Below, piece by piece: positions 55,429-64,000 of a stretch of DNA of 64,000 nucleotides. Location: contig JANQEE010000013.1 of the NCBI GenBank assembly GCA_028278525.1, positions 1 through 64,000 on the forward strand, read 5' to 3'. The notes below the pieces were generated by a model, which made no database searches, was not told the DNA's origin, and worked only from the letters and a program-made list of their open reading frames with translations. The translations under genes were made by a program, and so were the position numbers. The stretch's first letter is position 1. Every line of letters begins with the position of its first letter. The DNA is from Minwuiaceae bacterium (GTDB lineage: Bacteria > Pseudomonadota > Alphaproteobacteria > Minwuiales > Minwuiaceae).

Positions 55429-56372
55429 GCCGCCGCCTCCCAAACCGGCGCCGCCCGCACCCACCATCTGTCCGAAGCAGCGGCGATCGACGCCGCACAG
55501 GCTTCCGCCGCGTCCTCCGAAGAAAACATGCCGAAACATGTCGGCCCGCTGCCCGACATTCGTGTCAGCAGGCAACCCGGCGATGAAGCAAGGGCATCGA
55601 GTATCGTCCCGATCTCCGGCATCATCGCCTTCGCCGGTTCCTCAAGATCGTTGCCGCATGCCGCCAAGGCCGACGCCAGATCCGCAACATTGTCGAACCG
55701 TTTGAGGACCGCGTCCGGCGCGACGTCGCCCGATCGATATCGTTCACCGCCTGCCAGCCGGGCGAAAACGGCGGCGGTCGACAGCGGCAAGCCGGGATTG
55801 ACCAGCACCAGATGAAAGGCGGGCAGTGGCGGCAACGGCTCAAGGACCTCGCCGATCCCTGACATTCTCGCCGGTCGGCCTGCCAGGCAGACCGGCACGT
55901 CGGCGCCTAAGCCGACGGCGAGGTCCGACCCGGCGAAGCTTTCTTCAGGTACGTGCCAAAGCGCAGCCAGGGCGTGCAGCGCAGCAGCGGCATCCGACGA
56001 GCCGCCACCGAGCCCGGCGGCGACCGGCAAGTCCTTGGTCAACCGAATGTGCGCCCCCTGGTCGACAGCCGCAGCCGCGCGCAACCGTTCGGCCGCGCGC
56101 AGGACCAAGTTGTCGGGTTCCGCTGCAAGGCTTTCGGAGAAGCCGCCATCGACCATCAGGGTGAGGTCGTCCGCCGGCGCCGCTATGACGCTGTCGCCGA
56201 CGGCCGCGAACACGACCATGCTGTCCAGCAGATGGTAGCCGTCCGGGCGCCGGCCGGTGACATGCAGGTAGAGATTGATCTTCGCCGGCGCGAATCGGCA
56301 TTCGCCGCGTTCGTCCAGCAGGGGTTCAGTTCCCCTGCCCAAAGCGCTCGCCGCCGGAATATTCCGGAGCAA
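55425..56372 (-). CDS. ispE: 4-diphosphocytidyl-2-C-methyl-D-erythritol kinase
   Basis: 315 residues as called. The GHMP-kinase ATP site PVAAGLGGGSSDAAA, the N-terminal APAKINLYLHVTGRRPDGYH and the late MSGSGPTCFGMF mark IspE, which phosphorylates CDP-ME in the non-mevalonate isoprenoid pathway. It feeds undecaprenyl phosphate, the carrier for glycans here. The start is uncertain: a TTG at 56372 gives a 47-bp overlap with the TPR gene, while a TTG at 56342 gives a more usual N-terminus. No ATG is in frame. Confidence 0.95.
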   Translation of the reverse strand: MLRNIPAASALGRGTEPLLDERGECRFAPAKINLYLHVTGRRPDGYHLLDSMVVFAAVGDSVIAAPADDLTLMVDGGFSESLAAEPDNLVLRAAERLRAAAAVDQGAHIRLTKDLPVAAGLGGGSSDAAAALHALAALWHVPEESFAGSDLAVGLGADVPVCLAGRPARMSGIGEVLEPLPPLPAFHLVLVNPGLPLSTAAVFARLAGGERYRSGDVAPDAVLKRFDNVADLASALAACGNDLEEPAKAMMPEIGTILDALASSPGCLLTRMSGSGPTCFGMFSSEDAAEACAASIAAASDRWWVRAAPVWEAAA

Positions 56373-58071
56373 GGCCGACCTCCAGTTTGTTCTCGATGAC
56401 GGGAATCAACTGCGCCTCTGGGTCCAGTGAGAGTGCGCGGCGCCACTGAAAGCGCGCCTCCGTGCGGCGCCCGACACGCCAATAGGCGTCACCGAGATGA
56501 TCGTTGATCACCGGGTCCTCGGGCCGAAGCTCCGCCGCGCGCTCCAAATGCCCAACCGCGTCGTCGTAGCGGCCCAACCGAAACAGAACCCAGCCGAGGC
56601 TGTCGACGATGTAGCCGTCGTTCGGCCGCAAGGAAACGGCCTGTTCGATCATCTCGACCGCCCGTTCCAGATTGATACCCTGATCCGCCCAGGAATAGCC
56701 CAGGTAGTTGAGCACCAGCGGCTGTTCGGGGCGCAACTCGAGAGCTTTGAGGAAATCCGCTTCCGCCCGGTCCCATTGCTGCGACCGTTCCAGCGCGATA
56801 CCGCGCGCGTAGAACAGCGACCAATGCCGTTCGTCTATGGAAGCCAGCCGTTTCAGGGCCTGGCTGTACCGGTCGGCCGCCTCGCCGTAGCGGCGCTGCG
56901 CCCGCAATATGTCGGCCTGGGTGACCAGCGCATCGGTCTCCGCCGGCCGCTCGGTCGCCAAGCCGTCCAACAGGGCGATCGCCTCGTCGTGGCGTTCCAG
57001 TTGATTGAGAACCCAGGCGGTCCGAATCCGAGCATTCCAACTGTATTCGGACCTCGGATCGATCGACCGGTACACCGAAATCGCCTTTTCCCAGCGTCGG
57101 TCCAGCTCGTATAGATCCGCCAGCAAGGTCTGCGCGACGGGGAAGTCCGGGCGCAGATGCAGCGCCAAATGCAGATAGACGGCGGCGGCATCGCGGGCCC
57201 GATCCTGAGCCAGTGCCGACGCCGCGCCATACATCGCCTCGGCGGCACCGGCGGCGGCATCGCGCACCATGCGCGTCGGGATGTCATTGCCGTCGCGCGC
57301 CAGCGCCGCCAGGATGGCGGGATTGGCGGCGATGTTCCTGTTATAGGTTTCGTAAAGAGCCTTCGCCTCGTCGACCCGGCCCGACCGCTCCAACAGCGCG
57401 CCGAACGCCAGGTTCAGGCTAACGGCACTGCGCGCGGCGGTTTTCATAGCACCGCGATAGGCGGTCTCCGCCGCTTCCGGCCGACCGGCAAGATCGAAGA
57501 TCAGCGCCCTGTGGAACAGGCGGAAAGGCTCGAAGGCTTCCGTTTCCTTCAGGTCGTCCAAAGCGACAACGGCGGCTTCGTAATCGCCATCGCCGACATG
57601 GGTCCATGCCACGATGAGCGACGCCAACAGTCGCATAAAGCCGGTCCGCCGGGCCCGCGCCAGGACATCGCGCGCGTGCTGAAACTCCTTGTCGCGCATG
57701 GCGTCTATGGCAAGCACCAGGTTGGCCATACCGTCGGCTTCGCTTTCCGCCTGAACAAGCGTCGCCAGCTTCACGGCGCGCTCCATACGGCCGTCGGCGA
57801 CCATCAGTGCAAAGGTGCGGCGAAGCAACGCCGGATTGTCCGGATCCTCCGTCAGCGCGTATTCGAAAAAGTCCGCTGCCGCCGACACATCCCGCTCGGC
57901 ACGAGCAAGGCGGCCGGCGAGATAGCTGCCGAAAACCGAATCGCCCAACAGCGGCCCAACCGGGAGTTCCGGTTTCGGCGGCGGCGGCGGTTCCAACGCC
58001 AGCTTCGGCTGCGGTTGAGTCTGGCAGGCGGCCAGCACGGGCAGCAGTAGGCCTACCGCGGCCGACCGCAA
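56326..58071 (-). CDS. TPR-repeat lipoprotein
   Basis: About 581 residues from a TTG at 58071; the exact start is unsure because no ATG or GTG is available downstream of the ETF-QO stop. A short hydrophobic segment ends at a lipobox-like VLAAC, then a Pro-rich linker (PPPPPKPEL). The body is built of tetratricopeptide repeats throughout (EPDNPALLRR, YLGYSWADQGINLERAVEMI, NDHLGDAYWRVGRRTEARFQW). Such proteins are scaffolds in the cell envelope. It lies between ETF-QO and ispE in an operon conserved in Rhodospirillales-like bacteria. Confidence 0.85.
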   Translation of the reverse strand: MRSAAVGLLLPVLAACQTQPQPKLALEPPPPPKPELPVGPLLGDSVFGSYLAGRLARAERDVSAAADFFEYALTEDPDNPALLRRTFALMVADGRMERAVKLATLVQAESEADGMANLVLAIDAMRDKEFQHARDVLARARRTGFMRLLASLIVAWTHVGDGDYEAAVVALDDLKETEAFEPFRLFHRALIFDLAGRPEAAETAYRGAMKTAARSAVSLNLAFGALLERSGRVDEAKALYETYNRNIAANPAILAALARDGNDIPTRMVRDAAAGAAEAMYGAASALAQDRARDAAAVYLHLALHLRPDFPVAQTLLADLYELDRRWEKAISVYRSIDPRSEYSWNARIRTAWVLNQLERHDEAIALLDGLATERPAETDALVTQADILRAQRRYGEAADRYSQALKRLASIDERHWSLFYARGIALERSQQWDRAEADFLKALELRPEQPLVLNYLGYSWADQGINLERAVEMIEQAVSLRPNDGYIVDSLGWVLFRLGRYDDAVGHLERAAELRPEDPVINDHLGDAYWRVGRRTEARFQWRRALSLDPEAQLIPVIENKLEVGLAPEYSGGERFGQGN

Positions 58072-58132
58072 CGCCGGACCGGAAGTCAGGCGTGCGAATG
58101 TCGACCGCTTGGCGGTCGCGCGGATCGGCCGA

Positions 58133-59791
58133 TCACATGTTCGGGTAATTCGGACCTCCCCCACCTTCCGGGACAACCCAGTTGATGTTTTGCGAGGGGT
58201 CTTTGATGTCGCAGGTTTTGCAGTGGACGCAATTCTGCGCATTGATCTGAAGCCGGGGATTGGAGCCGTCGTCGTCGCGGACGATTTCGTAGACCCCGGC
58301 GGGGCAATAGCGCTGCTCCGGCGCATCGTAGAGCGCCAGATTGTGCTCGACCGGCACCGACTGGTCTTTCAACGTCAGATGGATCGGCTGGTCTTCTTCG
58401 TGATTGGTGTTGGAGATGAAGACCGAGGAAAGCTTGTCGAAGCTAACCACGCCGTCCGGCTTCGGGTAGTCGATCTTTTTGCACTCGTCAGCCTTTTTCA
58501 GGCTTTCGTGATCGCCATGCTGATGGTGAAACGTCCAGGGTACGTGGCCGCGGAACAGGATCTGCTCGATACCGGTATAGAGCGTGCCGCCGATCAGCCC
58601 CCATTTGGCGAAGGACGGACGCACGTTACGGGCGGCGTAGAGCTCTTTATAGACCCAGGATTCCCGAAACTTTTCCGGATAGGTCGAAATCACCTTGGCC
58701 GGCGCCTCGTTGCCGGCCGTGACCAGCGCGTCGAACACCGCTTCCGCCGCCATCATGCCGGTCTTCATGGCGTTGTGGCTGCCCTTGATCTTCGGCACGT
58801 TCATGAAGCCCGCGGCGCAGCCGATCAGCGCACCGCCGGGGAACGCCAGGTCGGGGATCGATTGCAGCCCGCCCTCGTTCAACGCCCGCGCACCGTAGGC
58901 GATGCGCTTGCCGCCCTCGAACGTCGGCCGTACCGATGGGTGGGTCTTGAAACGCTGAAATTCGTCAAAGGTTGAAAGGTGGGGATTGCTGTAGTCGAGC
59001 CCGATCACGAAGCCGACGACCACCTGATTGTTCTCGAGGTGATAAAGAAAGGAACCGCCGTAGGTATCGTTCGACATCGGCCAGCCGGCAGTGTGAACCA
59101 CCAAGCCCTGCTGATGCTTCTCCGGATCGACCTCCCAGAGCTCTTTCAGGCCGATGCCATAGGTCTGCGGATCCGCGCTTTCTTTTAAGCCAAACCGGTC
59201 TAGGAGCGTCTTGCTCAACGACCCCCGGCAGCCCTCCGCGAACAAGGTATATTTGGCGTGCAACTCGATTCCCGGCTCATGACCCGCCTTCTTTGAACCG
59301 TCGCGGGCGATCCCCATGTCGCCGGTGGCGACGCCAAGGACGCTGCCGTCGTCGTTGTAGAGCACTTCCGAGGCCGCGAAGCCGGGATAAATTTCGACAC
59401 CCTGCGCCTCGGCCTGTTCCGCCAGCCAGCGGCAAACATTGCCAAGGCTGACGATCTCGTTGCCGTGGTTATGCATCGGCGGCGGCAGGAACAGTGTCGG
59501 CACGCTGATATGGCTATGCTCGGTCAGAAACCAGAATTTCTCGGCCGTCACCGGGGCGTGCAACGGCGCGCCCTTCTCTTTCGCGTCCGGGATCAGTTCG
59601 TAAAGGGCACGGGTATCGAGGACGGCGCCGGACAGGATATGCGCGCCGATTTCCGAGCCCTTTTCGATCACGCAAACGCTGAAATCGGAGCCTTGCTCCT
59701 CGCAGAGCTGACGAAACCGGATCGCCGCAGCCAGCCCCGACGGGCCGCCGCCGACAATCAGGACATCATACTCCATCGATTCGCGTTCCAT
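58133..59791 (-). CDS. electron-transfer flavoprotein:ubiquinone oxidoreductase
   Basis: 552 residues, the family's full length. The FAD-binding [16 protein letters not shown] (11-26), [13 protein letters not shown] and the C-terminal 4Fe-4S cluster site with RYCPAGVYE and [13 protein letters not shown] (Cys near 493, 521, 524, 527) are intact. It passes electrons from ETF, loaded by acyl-CoA and other dehydrogenases, to ubiquinone at the inner membrane. First gene of the minus-strand run ETF-QO, TPR lipoprotein, ispE, hydrolase. Divergent from the uracil-DNA glycosylase gene. Confidence 0.97.
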   Translation of the reverse strand: MERESMEYDVLIVGGGPSGLAAAIRFRQLCEEQGSDFSVCVIEKGSEIGAHILSGAVLDTRALYELIPDAKEKGAPLHAPVTAEKFWFLTEHSHISVPTLFLPPPMHNHGNEIVSLGNVCRWLAEQAEAQGVEIYPGFAASEVLYNDDGSVLGVATGDMGIARDGSKKAGHEPGIELHAKYTLFAEGCRGSLSKTLLDRFGLKESADPQTYGIGLKELWEVDPEKHQQGLVVHTAGWPMSNDTYGGSFLYHLENNQVVVGFVIGLDYSNPHLSTFDEFQRFKTHPSVRPTFEGGKRIAYGARALNEGGLQSIPDLAFPGGALIGCAAGFMNVPKIKGSHNAMKTGMMAAEAVFDALVTAGNEAPAKVISTYPEKFRESWVYKELYAARNVRPSFAKWGLIGGTLYTGIEQILFRGHVPWTFHHQHGDHESLKKADECKKIDYPKPDGVVSFDKLSSVFISNTNHEEDQPIHLTLKDQSVPVEHNLALYDAPEQRYCPAGVYEIVRDDDGSNPRLQINAQNCVHCKTCDIKDPSQNINWVVPEGGGGPNYPNM

Positions 59792-59944
59792 CGGAACTCA
59801 CTCCAGCCCAGGCATGCGGCGCGGCAAACGCACTACTCTAAAGAATATACCGGGCCAAGGTAATGTTGCGGCCCATAAATGCAAGCGGAACAAGGCGGGG
59901 GCGAACGCTTGGCACCATAAGCGTCCGGCTGATAGGTTTTGGCC

Positions 59945-60763
59945 ATGTCGCAGGATCGTGAAGCACTGGCAGCGCTGGCTTTTCAGGTGGAATCCGGTGC
60001 CGACGAGGCCATGGATAAAGAGCCGGTAAATCGTTACCGCGCCGTAAAGGAGCCTGAAGCGCCAGCCCTGGGAGCGCCGCCTGTCGTGGCGGAACCGGCG
60101 CGGCGAACGCCCGCACCCGCGCCGCCGCCCGATCACCGGCCAGCCCTCCTCGCCACAGGCCAGGCCACCGACAGTGCCCAATCCAAAGCGGCCAGTTGCA
60201 TGAATTTGGCCGAGTTGCGCGATCTGGTGACCGAATTCGACGGCTGTGCCTTAAGGCAAACCGCCACCAATACCGTGTTCGCGGACGGCAACCCGGAGGC
60301 CCGCGTGATGATCGTCGGCGAGGCGCCCGGCCGGGAAGAGGATTTGCGCGGCCTGCCGTTCGTCGGCGAGTCCGGCCGCCTGATGGACCGGATGCTGGCC
60401 GCCATCGGCCTGGACAGGGAGACCGTTTATATAAGCAATATCCTGCCCTGGCGGCCGCCCGGCAACCGCAAGCCGACGACACAGGAGATCACCATCTGCC
60501 TGCCGTTTATCGAGCGTCATATCGAGCTGTCGAAGGCGGAGATTCTGGTGTTCGCCGGCGGCACCGCCGCCAGCGCCCTGCTCAGGCGCTCGGAAGGCAT
60601 TACCCGGCTGCGCGGGCGCTGGTACAAATATCAGGCCGGCGCGCGGGAACTGGCCGCGCTGCCGGCATTCCACCCCGCCTATCTGCTGCGGCAACCCGGC
60701 CTGAAGCGAGAAGCTTGGGCGGATTTTCTAAAACTTAAGGAACGTCTGATTAGTTTGGGGTGA
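59945..60763 (+). CDS. family 4-like uracil-DNA glycosylase
   Basis: 272 residues from ATG 59945. N-terminal about 80 residues are a Pro/Ala-rich tail, then the glycosylase fold with [10 protein letters not shown] (catalytic motif 1), [26 protein letters not shown] and [13 protein letters not shown] (motif 2). It removes uracil from DNA. Family 4 enzymes bind a 4Fe-4S cluster through four Cys. Here only Cys101 and Cys185 occupy matching sites; the partner of Cys101 looks like Phe98, and the usual KCRPP Cys is Trp169. So the cluster is probably absent. The variant appears typical of alphaproteobacterial homologues as I recall them. Confidence 0.87.
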   Translation: MSQDREALAALAFQVESGADEAMDKEPVNRYRAVKEPEAPALGAPPVVAEPARRTPAPAPPPDHRPALLATGQATDSAQSKAASCMNLAELRDLVTEFDGCALRQTATNTVFADGNPEARVMIVGEAPGREEDLRGLPFVGESGRLMDRMLAAIGLDRETVYISNILPWRPPGNRKPTTQEITICLPFIERHIELSKAEILVFAGGTAASALLRRSEGITRLRGRWYKYQAGARELAALPAFHPAYLLRQPGLKREAWADFLKLKERLISLG

Positions 60764-60811
60764 GCAGGCGCGGACCGTTCGACAACAGAAACGGCGCCGA
60801 CGCTTGTTCGA

Positions 60812-62782
60812 ATGGTTAACGTTGGTTTAAATATTGTGATGATGGCCCGCCGCTGCACAGAATGTTTGGCGTTAAGGCTGCAACGGTGGGGAAGCCTACT
60901 GGTTGCCTGCCTCCTGGCGACCGCAATCGGCGGTTTATCAGGCAACGCTTTCGCGACCGCCATCAGCAGCGGTCCCGACCAGCCCATAGACCTAATGTCG
61001 CCGGCACTGCCGGAAGCCACCGTGCCGAAGCCGTTGACCGCGGCAAGCCCGATCGCGGACCAGTTGATCGAGTCGGCCACGCCTGTCGCCGAGTCAATCG
61101 AATTGCCGCGGCAGTTGTCGGCGCAGGACGCCAAGCGCTACGCCAAGATTTTTCGGCTGCAAGTCGGCGGCAAATGGCGCGCCGCGGACCGGGAGATAAA
61201 ACAACTGGAGGACCGTTCGCTCCTCGGCCATGTCCTCTACCAGCGTTACATGCACCCGACCCGCTATCGCTCCAGTTACGAAGAGCTGCACAGGTGGTTG
61301 AAGCGCTACGCGGATCATCCGGGCGCCGAGCGGGTCTATAAGCTTGCCGTAAAACGGCATATCAAAGGATGGAAGCGGCCCACGCGGCCAACCAGACCTG
61401 CGCTCGGCCCGTTCGCGAACGACCGGGGCCGGCACTCGGAACCGAACGCCATCTCGTCACGCGGCGGCAAGTATGTCGGTCTGCCGCGCAGCGTCCGCAA
61501 CAAGCTTCGCCGCTACATGCGCCAGCGCCGGCCCGATCTTGCCGACAAATATCTGCAGAAGAAGGCGGTACGCAAAAAGCTGAGCCCGGCACGCTACGAT
61601 CTCGCACGGACGAAAACCGCGCTCGGCTATTTCCACCGCAACAAGGACGAGCGGGCCTACGAGCTGGCGCATGACAGCGCCGAACGGTCGCGCAAGCTTG
61701 TCCCATTGTCCGACTGGCTGGCCGGGTTGACCGCATGGCGGCTCGGCGAATTCACGACCGCGGCGCGCCACTTCGAGGCCTATGGCCGGTCCGCGCGCAA
61801 TTCCGATTGGGAACTGGCGGCCGGATCCTACTGGGCTGCCCGGTCCTGGCTGCGCGCCGGCGAACCGGACAAGGTGTATCCGGCGCTGGCCCGCGCCGCG
61901 GCCTATCCGCGCACCTTTTACGGCATTCTCGCCCACCGGCAGCTCGCCGATTCACTGGCGCTGTCGTGGCGACTACCGCCGCTGACCCAGGGCGAACTGG
62001 ACCGGCTGGTCGAGATTCCGGCGGTGCGCCGATCCATCGCGCTGGCGGAAGCCGGACAGTCGCACCTCGCGGATTCGGAACTCAAAAAACTGCACCGGCG
62101 TGCCGGGCCGAACCTGCGCGACGCCCTGCTTGGCCTGGTAACCCGCATCAACGCGCCGGCGACGGCGCTGCGCATGGCCAGAGCGACACGCTATCAGGTC
62201 GACGGCCCGTTCGACATGGCGCTCTATCCGATGCTGGCCGACAGTCCCGTCGACCGCTTCGCGGTCGACCGGGCGCTGGTACATGCGCTGATCCGCCAGG
62301 AATCGCAGTTCAAGACCAGAGCCAAAAGCCGGGCCGGCGCGCGCGGCCTGATGCAGCTGATGCCGAGCACGGCCAGCTTCATCGCTGCCGACCGGTCGCT
62401 CAGGCGGCGCAACCGCTCCACCCTGTACGCGCCGGACGTCAACCTCATGCTCGGCCAGAAATACGTCAACCACCTGCTGGAAGACGACTATGTCGCGGGC
62501 GACCTGATCCTGATGATCACGGCCTACAACGGCGGACCCGGCAACCTGCGCAAATGGCTGCGCCGCGTGCGCTTCCAGGAAGACCCGCTTCTATTCATCG
62601 AAGCGATCCCGGCACGCGAGACGCGGAACTATGTGGAGCGGGTACTGTCCAACTTCTGGATCTATCGGCACCGCCTCGGTCAGGAGACACCTTCGCTCGA
62701 TGCCATTGCTTCCGGCGAATGGCCCAGCTATATCGCTTTGGACGGCAAACCTGGGCCGCTCGCGAGAGCATCGTCCGATTAA
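60812..62782 (+). CDS. soluble lytic murein transglycosylase
   Basis: 656 residues from ATG 60812; a start at 60839 would give a more normal signal peptide (MMARRCTEC...). A signal peptide precedes a helical superhelical region (about 100-460). The catalytic SLT domain follows, with HALIRQESQFKTRAKSRAG (Glu near 496), GLMQLMPSTA and ITAYNGGPGNLRKWL. It cleaves peptidoglycan glycan strands to 1,6-anhydro ends in the periplasm and may open gaps for envelope machines such as exporters. Located between the glycosylase gene and moaB. Confidence 0.92.
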   Translation: MVNVGLNIVMMARRCTECLALRLQRWGSLLVACLLATAIGGLSGNAFATAISSGPDQPIDLMSPALPEATVPKPLTAASPIADQLIESATPVAESIELPRQLSAQDAKRYAKIFRLQVGGKWRAADREIKQLEDRSLLGHVLYQRYMHPTRYRSSYEELHRWLKRYADHPGAERVYKLAVKRHIKGWKRPTRPTRPALGPFANDRGRHSEPNAISSRGGKYVGLPRSVRNKLRRYMRQRRPDLADKYLQKKAVRKKLSPARYDLARTKTALGYFHRNKDERAYELAHDSAERSRKLVPLSDWLAGLTAWRLGEFTTAARHFEAYGRSARNSDWELAAGSYWAARSWLRAGEPDKVYPALARAAAYPRTFYGILAHRQLADSLALSWRLPPLTQGELDRLVEIPAVRRSIALAEAGQSHLADSELKKLHRRAGPNLRDALLGLVTRINAPATALRMARATRYQVDGPFDMALYPMLADSPVDRFAVDRALVHALIRQESQFKTRAKSRAGARGLMQLMPSTASFIAADRSLRRRNRSTLYAPDVNLMLGQKYVNHLLEDDYVAGDLILMITAYNGGPGNLRKWLRRVRFQEDPLLFIEAIPARETRNYVERVLSNFWIYRHRLGQETPSLDAIASGEWPSYIALDGKPGPLARASSD

Positions 62783-62862
62783 TCGGATAAAGATGCTCTA
62801 ACTTAGTTTAAGAGGCGAGCGATATCCGAACGGATATTGCTCCGGCAATCGGGAAGAAGGAT

Positions 62863-63408
62863 ATGCCAATTGACGAGACGCGTCCGTTCATAGCCGTCAA
62901 TATCGCGGTTCTGACCGTCTCCGACACCCGCACGGAAAGCGAAGACAGATCAGGACAGATCCTGGTCGACCGGATTACGGAAGCCGGCCATAACCTGGCC
63001 GACCGGAAGATCGTGACCGACGATATCGACCGCATTGTCGACCAACTGCAAAGCTGGATCGCCGACGACGGCATCGACGTCGTCATTTCGACAGGCGGCA
63101 CCGGCGTTACCGGCCGCGATGTAACGCCAGAGGCTTTCGAAAGCGTTTATGAAAAACCGATCCCGGGTTTCGGCGAACTGTTCCGGATGATTTCTTTCGA
63201 CAAGATCGGAACCTCCACCGTTCAGTCGCGCTGCACCGCCGGCGTGGCGCACGGCACCTATCTCTTCGCGCTGCCCGGCTCTCCGGGCGCCTGCAAGGAC
63301 GGCTGGGACGGCATCTTGAAGAGCCAGCTCGACTATCGCTTCATGCCCTGCAATTTCGTCGAACTGATGGACAGGCTGCAGGAACACGAAAAACGCTCGG
63401 CCAGTTAG
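62863..63408 (+). CDS. moaB: molybdenum cofactor biosynthesis protein B
   Basis: 181 residues. FIAVNIAVLTVSDTRT, ISTGGTGVTGRDVTPEA and FALPGSPGACKDGW match MoaB, which adenylylates molybdopterin or is involved in that step in some bacteria. It is cytoplasmic and usually hexameric. It overlaps the stop of the convergent DUF2064 gene by 4 bp. Other moa genes are outside the window. Confidence 0.95.
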   Translation: MPIDETRPFIAVNIAVLTVSDTRTESEDRSGQILVDRITEAGHNLADRKIVTDDIDRIVDQLQSWIADDGIDVVISTGGTGVTGRDVTPEAFESVYEKPIPGFGELFRMISFDKIGTSTVQSRCTAGVAHGTYLFALPGSPGACKDGWDGILKSQLDYRFMPCNFVELMDRLQEHEKRSAS

Positions 63409-63998
63409 CGACCGCGCCAGGCAGCCAGATCGGCGCCGGTATCGATATCGTTCAACTCGTCCACCATCGCCACGCGCCGGCCAGCGAGATTGCGGAGCGT
63501 GTCGGCCAGTGCATGCGGCCCGGACCAGCGTACATTGTCGAACGGTGCATGCGGCCAGGGCCGCCGTTTGAACCCGACCAGCCAATAGCCACCGTCCGAT
63601 GCCGGCCCGAACACGGCGTCGTTGTCTCCCAAAGCCGCAAAGGCGCGCGCGATGTGATCGCTTGTGACGTCCGGTATGTCGTTGCCGATCAGGATCGCCG
63701 GGCCCGGCGGCGGCGCTTTCAATGCCCGCTCCATTCGCTGGCCGAGATCGCCCAGGCCCTGTTTCTTCCGTTGAAATCCGTTCGGCCAGAAGCGACCTAT
63801 CTCCGCGTCTCGATCCGGGCTTACGACCAACATCGTGTTCCAGCGCGGATCGGTGCCGACCCGACGGAGCAACGACGCCGTGGCCGACCGGCAGAACGAG
63901 ACGGCTGCCACCGCGCCGACATCGCGAGACAGCCGCGTCTTCACCGCACCCAATCTCGGCGCCTTTGCGAAGACAATCAGATGCGCCGACGGCTTCAC
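63405..63998 (-). CDS. DUF2064/TIGR04282-type glycosyltransferase
   Basis: 197 residues, with a GTG start almost at the window edge; a longer start upstream cannot be excluded. LIVFAKAPRLGAVKTRLS, LIGNDIPDVT (GxDxP-like metal site) and FGPASDGGYWLVG are diagnostic of the family, whose members are linked to arsenosugar or related glycosyl or nucleotidyl chemistry. Its role here is unknown. It is convergent with moaB. Confidence 0.85.
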   Translation of the reverse strand: MKPSAHLIVFAKAPRLGAVKTRLSRDVGAVAAVSFCRSATASLLRRVGTDPRWNTMLVVSPDRDAEIGRFWPNGFQRKKQGLGDLGQRMERALKAPPPGPAILIGNDIPDVTSDHIARAFAALGDNDAVFGPASDGGYWLVGFKRRPWPHAPFDNVRWSGPHALADTLRNLAGRRVAMVDELNDIDTGADLAAWRGR

Positions 63999-64000
63999 GT

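Noticed and set aside
54112..55815. Long plus-strand open frame over the DUF3108, hydrolase and ispE genes
   Set aside because: It crosses three genes with clear family motifs in other frames and has low-complexity Arg/Ala-rich sequence.

Overview
The window looks like a GC-rich alphaproteobacterial chromosome, most like a Rhodospirillales-type organism. The clues are GTG and TTG starts, a YjbEFGH-type export set, an electron-transfer flavoprotein:ubiquinone oxidoreductase (ETF-QO), a TRAP permease, and a housekeeping run of ispE, a TPR lipoprotein, ETF-QO, a family-4-like uracil-DNA glycosylase, a lytic transglycosylase and moaB. This placement is inferred from gene content and codon use; there is no rRNA here to confirm it. 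About two thirds of the window (roughly 6-54 kb) is one large surface-polysaccharide region.

Layout. 1-490: non-coding, with GC-rich palindromic repeats. 0.5-5.6 kb: catabolic genes (a two-subunit CoA-transferase, an alpha/beta hydrolase, a TauD-family dioxygenase, an orphan TRAP large permease). 5.6-6.0 kb: hairpins, tRNA-Gln(UUG) and a perfect 30-bp inverted repeat. 6.0-8.1 kb: a WecA/MraY-like initiating sugar-phosphate transferase and galE. 8.3-13.0 kb: a complete 2-aminoethylphosphonate (AEP) pathway, with PEP mutase fused to a nucleotidyltransferase-like domain, phosphonopyruvate decarboxylase, a second separate nucleotidyltransferase, and AEP transaminase on the opposite strand. 13.3-20.2 kb: seven tightly packed minus-strand genes (epimerase, GNAT, GT2, DegT aminotransferase, LPG-synthase-type membrane protein, GT-C membrane glycosyltransferase, small membrane protein) that resemble the Arn lipid-modification pathway in logic.

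20.7-44 kb: the polymer core. It holds a WbuB/WcaI-like GT4, Wzz, Wzy, Wzx, an asparagine synthetase-like amidotransferase, five methyltransferases (one FkbM), further GT2 and GT4 enzymes, and an AlgI-like MBOAT acyltransferase whose partner gene is frameshifted. This part is looser, changes strand often, has long non-coding gaps and looks AT-richer, as expected for a variable serotype-like region. It contains a decayed partial copy of one methyltransferase gene. 44.2-46.2 kb: gmd and fcl make GDP-L-fucose. 46.2-53.5 kb: a YjbE/F/G/H-like export set with a very large SLBB exporter (974 aa) and a YjbH (1038 aa) carrying four tandem repeats.

53.8-64 kb: mostly conserved housekeeping genes.

How the parts may work together (inference): the WecA-like enzyme or another initiator starts a lipid-linked unit; GT2 and GT4 enzymes, GalE and GDP-fucose supply its sugars; Wzx, Wzy and Wzz flip and polymerise it; the SLBB exporter and YjbH carry it across the outer membrane. 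AEP, an N-acylated amino sugar, methyl, amide and O-acyl groups would decorate it. I saw no AEP transferase and no tyrosine autokinase.
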